Source: CAZTXD01 sp964617995
GTDB taxonomy: Bacteria > Actinomycetota > Acidimicrobiia > Spongiisociales > ZC4RG35
DNA: 7,749 nt
NCBI GenBank assembly: GCA_964617995.1
Contig: CAZTXD010000158.1
Span: forward strand, 1-7,749
Reading direction: 5' to 3'
Part shown: piece by piece, positions 6,034-7,749 of the stretch
Position numbering within the stretch: the stretch's first letter is position 1
How the letters are laid out: each line of letters starts with the position of its first letter
The notes under the pieces: model-generated
What the model saw: the letters and a program-made list of their open reading frames with translations, nothing else
Told to the model about the DNA's origin: nothing
Databases searched by the model: none
Made by a program: the position numbers and the translations under genes

Positions 6034-7677
6034 TCAGTTGTCGAGACTGGCGGCGTAGAAGTCGGTGCGGAACACGTGCGGCTGCACCAAGACGCCCTGC
6101 AGCTCGCTGACGTGGGCCAGTGTGAAGTCGGAGTTGTACAGCGGCACATGCCAGGCCTGCTCCCACATGTGGGCCTGCAGGTCAGCGTAGACCTGCTCCC
6201 TCTCGGCGGGGTCGAGGGTGGTGCGGCCCTGGTCGATGAGGGCCTGCAGCTCCTCGTCGCCGAAGTACCAGGCGAACGCCTCCGAGTAGACGGCGGCGGC
6301 CTGATTGGGGTCGCCGGCGGTGGCCCAGCTCAGGTGGTACATGCTGCCGGTGCCGGTCTCGCTGAAGGCGTCGTCGATGAGGCCGGCCACGTCGCTGGTG
6401 ACGACGGTCGGGTTGAGGCCTACGGCCTGCATCTGGGCGACCATCGCCTCCACCACCGGGACCGCCCGGGGCAGGAAGCCCTCGGCGGCCCAGATCTCGA
6501 ACTCGGGCCCTCCGTCGGGCACGCCCGCCGCCTCCAGGGCGGCCATCGCCCCCTCCGGGTCGGCTTCGAAGGGAGGCTGCTGCTCCTGGTAGAAGAGCGT
6601 GTTGGTGGGCAGGAAGCTGCCGGCGGGGGCGCTGGCCCCCATCACCAGGCTCTCCACCAGGGGGCCCCGGTCGAACGACAGGTTGACGGCCCGGCGGAAG
6701 TCGGCGTTCTCGTCCCAGATGGGCAGCCGCCCGGGAGCGACGTAGAGGTTGACCGACTCGATCCCGGTGACGCTGATCAGCTCGATCCCGCCCTCGGCTT
6801 GGAGGATGTCGAGATGCTCGGGCGGGACCCGGTCGATGGCCTGGGCATCACCGGCGAGGAGGGCGTCGAGACGGGTCTGGGGATCCTGGATGAACTCCCA
6901 GATCAGCGTCTCGATGGTGGGCGGGGTCTGCCAGTAGTCGGGGTTGGACTCCATCGTCTTGACGTTGACCGAATCCTCCACCAGGCGGAACGGCCCGGTG
7001 CCGTTGGGGGTGGTGGCCAGGTCCTCCTCCTCGCCTTCCAACCACTGGGCGGACACGATCGGTGTCCACCACAGCTCCACCAGCATGGGGGCGAAAGGCT
7101 GCTCGGTGGTGATGCGGACGGTGTAGTCGTCGATGATCTCCACCTCGGCGGGGTCCCAGGTGAGGGCGTAGGCGCTCTCGCCGCTGAACCCCGATGCCAG
7201 CTCGACCGACGCCTTGACGTCGGCGGCGGTCATCGGCTGGCCGTCGTGGAAGACGACGTCGTCGCGGAGGGTGAACTCCCAGGTGGTGTCGTCGATCTGC
7301 TCCCAGGAGGTGGCCAGGGCCGGCTCCGGTTGGCTGAGGTCGCCGGTGGGGAAGTCGACCAGGAAGTCGTAGATCTGGCGCTCGAGGCGTTTCTGGCTGA
7401 GAGCGGTGGACGAGTAGGGGACCCAGTCGGCCCAGAAGTTCTCGGCCATGAGGAACCGGACGGTCTCCCCGTCGCCTTCGGGCTCGGTCTCCGGTGGGGC
7501 GGTGGTGTCGGGGGTCTCCGGCTCGGTGTCCGCCGGGGCCTCGGTCTCATCGGGGGCCTCGGGGGCGGTGGTCGTGGTGTCGTCGACGGCGCCGTTGCAG
7601 GCGACGACGACGAGACAGAGAACAGCGGGGAGAACGATCCGTCGGTGTAGTGCTCCCAGCCTCGGCAGATCACGCAT
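6034..7677 (-). CDS. ABC transporter substrate-binding lipoprotein, family 5 (Dpp/Opp type)
   Basis: A 547-residue extracytoplasmic solute receptor for the importer encoded just downstream. Residues 1-27 are a lipoprotein signal: a basic start with HRR (11-13), a hydrophobic core, and lipobox VVAC with Cys27 as the lipid anchor. Residues 28-71 form a low-complexity linker rich in Thr, Pro, Glu and Asp, a tether style common in actinobacterial lipoproteins. The SBP_bac_5 domain follows, with PEPALATSWEQIDD (117-130) and FTLRDDVVFHDGQPMTAADV (135-154) as clear landmarks, and continues to the C-terminus. Two adjacent ATGs exist at 7680 and 7677. The second is preferred because AAGGAG lies 5 bases before it but only 2 before the first. 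A frame-open ATG at 7737 would place the palindrome and SD inside coding sequence and spoil the signal peptide. Family 5 proteins bind peptides, nickel, opines or glycosides, so the ligand is not predictable here. Confidence 0.95.
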   Translation of the reverse strand: MRDLPRLGALHRRIVLPAVLCLVVVACNGAVDDTTTTAPEAPDETEAPADTEPETPDTTAPPETEPEGDGETVRFLMAENFWADWVPYSSTALSQKRLERQIYDFLVDFPTGDLSQPEPALATSWEQIDDTTWEFTLRDDVVFHDGQPMTAADVKASVELASGFSGESAYALTWDPAEVEIIDDYTVRITTEQPFAPMLVELWWTPIVSAQWLEGEEEDLATTPNGTGPFRLVEDSVNVKTMESNPDYWQTPPTIETLIWEFIQDPQTRLDALLAGDAQAIDRVPPEHLDILQAEGGIELISVTGIESVNLYVAPGRLPIWDENADFRRAVNLSFDRGPLVESLVMGASAPAGSFLPTNTLFYQEQQPPFEADPEGAMAALEAAGVPDGGPEFEIWAAEGFLPRAVPVVEAMVAQMQAVGLNPTVVTSDVAGLIDDAFSETGTGSMYHLSWATAGDPNQAAAVYSEAFAWYFGDEELQALIDQGRTTLDPAEREQVYADLQAHMWEQAWHVPLYNSDFTLAHVSELQGVLVQPHVFRTDFYAASLDN

Positions 7678-7682
7678 CATTT

Positions 7683-7688
7683 CTCCTT
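7683..7688 (-). promoter_or_regulatory. Shine-Dalgarno site of the lipoprotein gene
   Basis: The minus strand reads AAGGAG, followed after 5 bases by the ATG at 7677. It decides between the twin ATGs and against the longer start at 7737. Its first base is also the last base of the extended inverted repeat, so a folded or protein-bound repeat would sit directly beside the ribosome site. Confidence 0.85.
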
Positions 7689-7725
7689 GTCCAGCTAGTG
7701 AAACATACGTCTCACTTATTGGACA
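7688..7725. promoter_or_regulatory. Extended inverted repeat, candidate IclR-family operator
   Basis: A 38-base imperfect palindrome is centred between 7706 and 7707. The core at 7697-7716 reads AGTGAAACATACGTCTCACT on the plus strand and matches at 8 of 10 pairs; the two mismatches are both A opposite C. The outer arms TGTCCA (7688-7693) and TGGACA (7720-7725) are perfectly complementary and share the same axis, separated from the core by three unpaired positions per side. In total 14 of 19 pairs match. The inner TGAAAC/GTYTCA pattern resembles KdgR-type sites of the IclR family (TGAAAC and GTTTCA half-sites), though the spacer here is one base longer. It lies where a repressor of the operon would act, and the operon encodes an IclR protein. 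An mRNA hairpin next to the SD is an alternative reading. No convincing -35/-10 pair is visible in the few bases remaining upstream. Confidence 0.6.
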
Positions 7726-7749
7726 CGTTGATACCACGGGGTCCGGACG

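Noticed and set aside
7471..7600. Repetitive stretch near the start of the lipoprotein gene that might be a tandem DNA repeat
   Set aside because: It is the coding sequence of the Thr/Pro/Glu/Asp linker; the units are irregular and no precise DNA repeat is present.
6076..7650. Long plus-strand open frame (524 codons) opposite the lipoprotein gene
   Set aside because: It is a shadow of a high-GC gene: the product is Gly/Val/Asp/His-rich with no domain motifs, and the minus strand here encodes a clear family 5 binding protein.
7678..7737. Longer start for the lipoprotein at ATG 7737
   Set aside because: It would add about 20 residues ahead of the basic start of the signal peptide and put the SD and palindrome inside the gene.
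1..7749. tRNA, rRNA, CRISPR array, insertion sequence or attachment site
   Set aside because: No cloverleaf, spaced direct repeats, transposase or integrase motifs, or terminal inverted repeats were seen on either strand; the window is almost fully coding.
7726..7749. Sigma-70-like promoter upstream of the palindrome
   Set aside because: TATGTT inside the palindrome on the minus strand could pass for a -10, but no acceptable -35 lies at proper distance and the window ends too soon to judge.

Overview
This is a high-GC window with one coding strand. Every credible gene lies on the minus strand, so the operon reads from high to low coordinates. The style points to an actinobacterium: G/C-rich third codon positions, a lipoprotein with a long acidic Thr/Pro/Glu linker after the lipid-attached Cys, GTG and TTG starts, and strong purine-rich Shine-Dalgarno (SD) sites. 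The linker style recalls Acidimicrobiia, but that placement is an inference from composition only.

Layout in transcription order: (1) 7749-7678 is a promoter-proximal leader with an extended inverted repeat (7688-7725) just upstream of, and touching, the SD; (2) 7677-6034 encodes a family 5 substrate-binding lipoprotein (Dpp/Opp type); (3) 6033-5992 is the only intergenic gap in the cassette and holds a GC-only hairpin and a possible 13-codon mini-ORF; (4) 5991-5062 encodes a DppB-type permease; (5) 5065-3116 encodes a single-chain fusion of a DppC-type permease with a DppD-type ATPase; (6) 3119-2118 encodes a DppF-type ATPase; (7) 2121-1120 encodes a Gfo/Idh/MocA-family NAD(P)-dependent oxidoreductase with a TTG start; (8) 1123-374 encodes an IclR-family regulator with a GTG start; (9) 377-1 encodes the N-terminal half of a creatininase-family metal-dependent amidohydrolase, cut by the window edge. 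From the DppB-type permease onward, all five junctions are exact 4-base start/stop overlaps (ATGA, ATGA, TTGA, GTGA, ATGA).

Read together, this looks like a self-contained, translationally coupled uptake-and-catabolism operon. A lipoprotein captures a small solute, a DppBC/DF-type importer brings it in, a Gfo/Idh/MocA dehydrogenase and a creatininase-like amidohydrolase process it, and an IclR-type sensor probably controls the operon through the palindrome in front of the first gene. The substrate cannot be read from the sequence. An amide-, lactam- or peptide-like polyol or amino compound would fit the enzymes. The least ordinary points are the permease-ATPase fusion, the extended IclR/KdgR-like palindrome, the unbroken chain of 4-base overlaps, and the uncharacterised enzyme combination.
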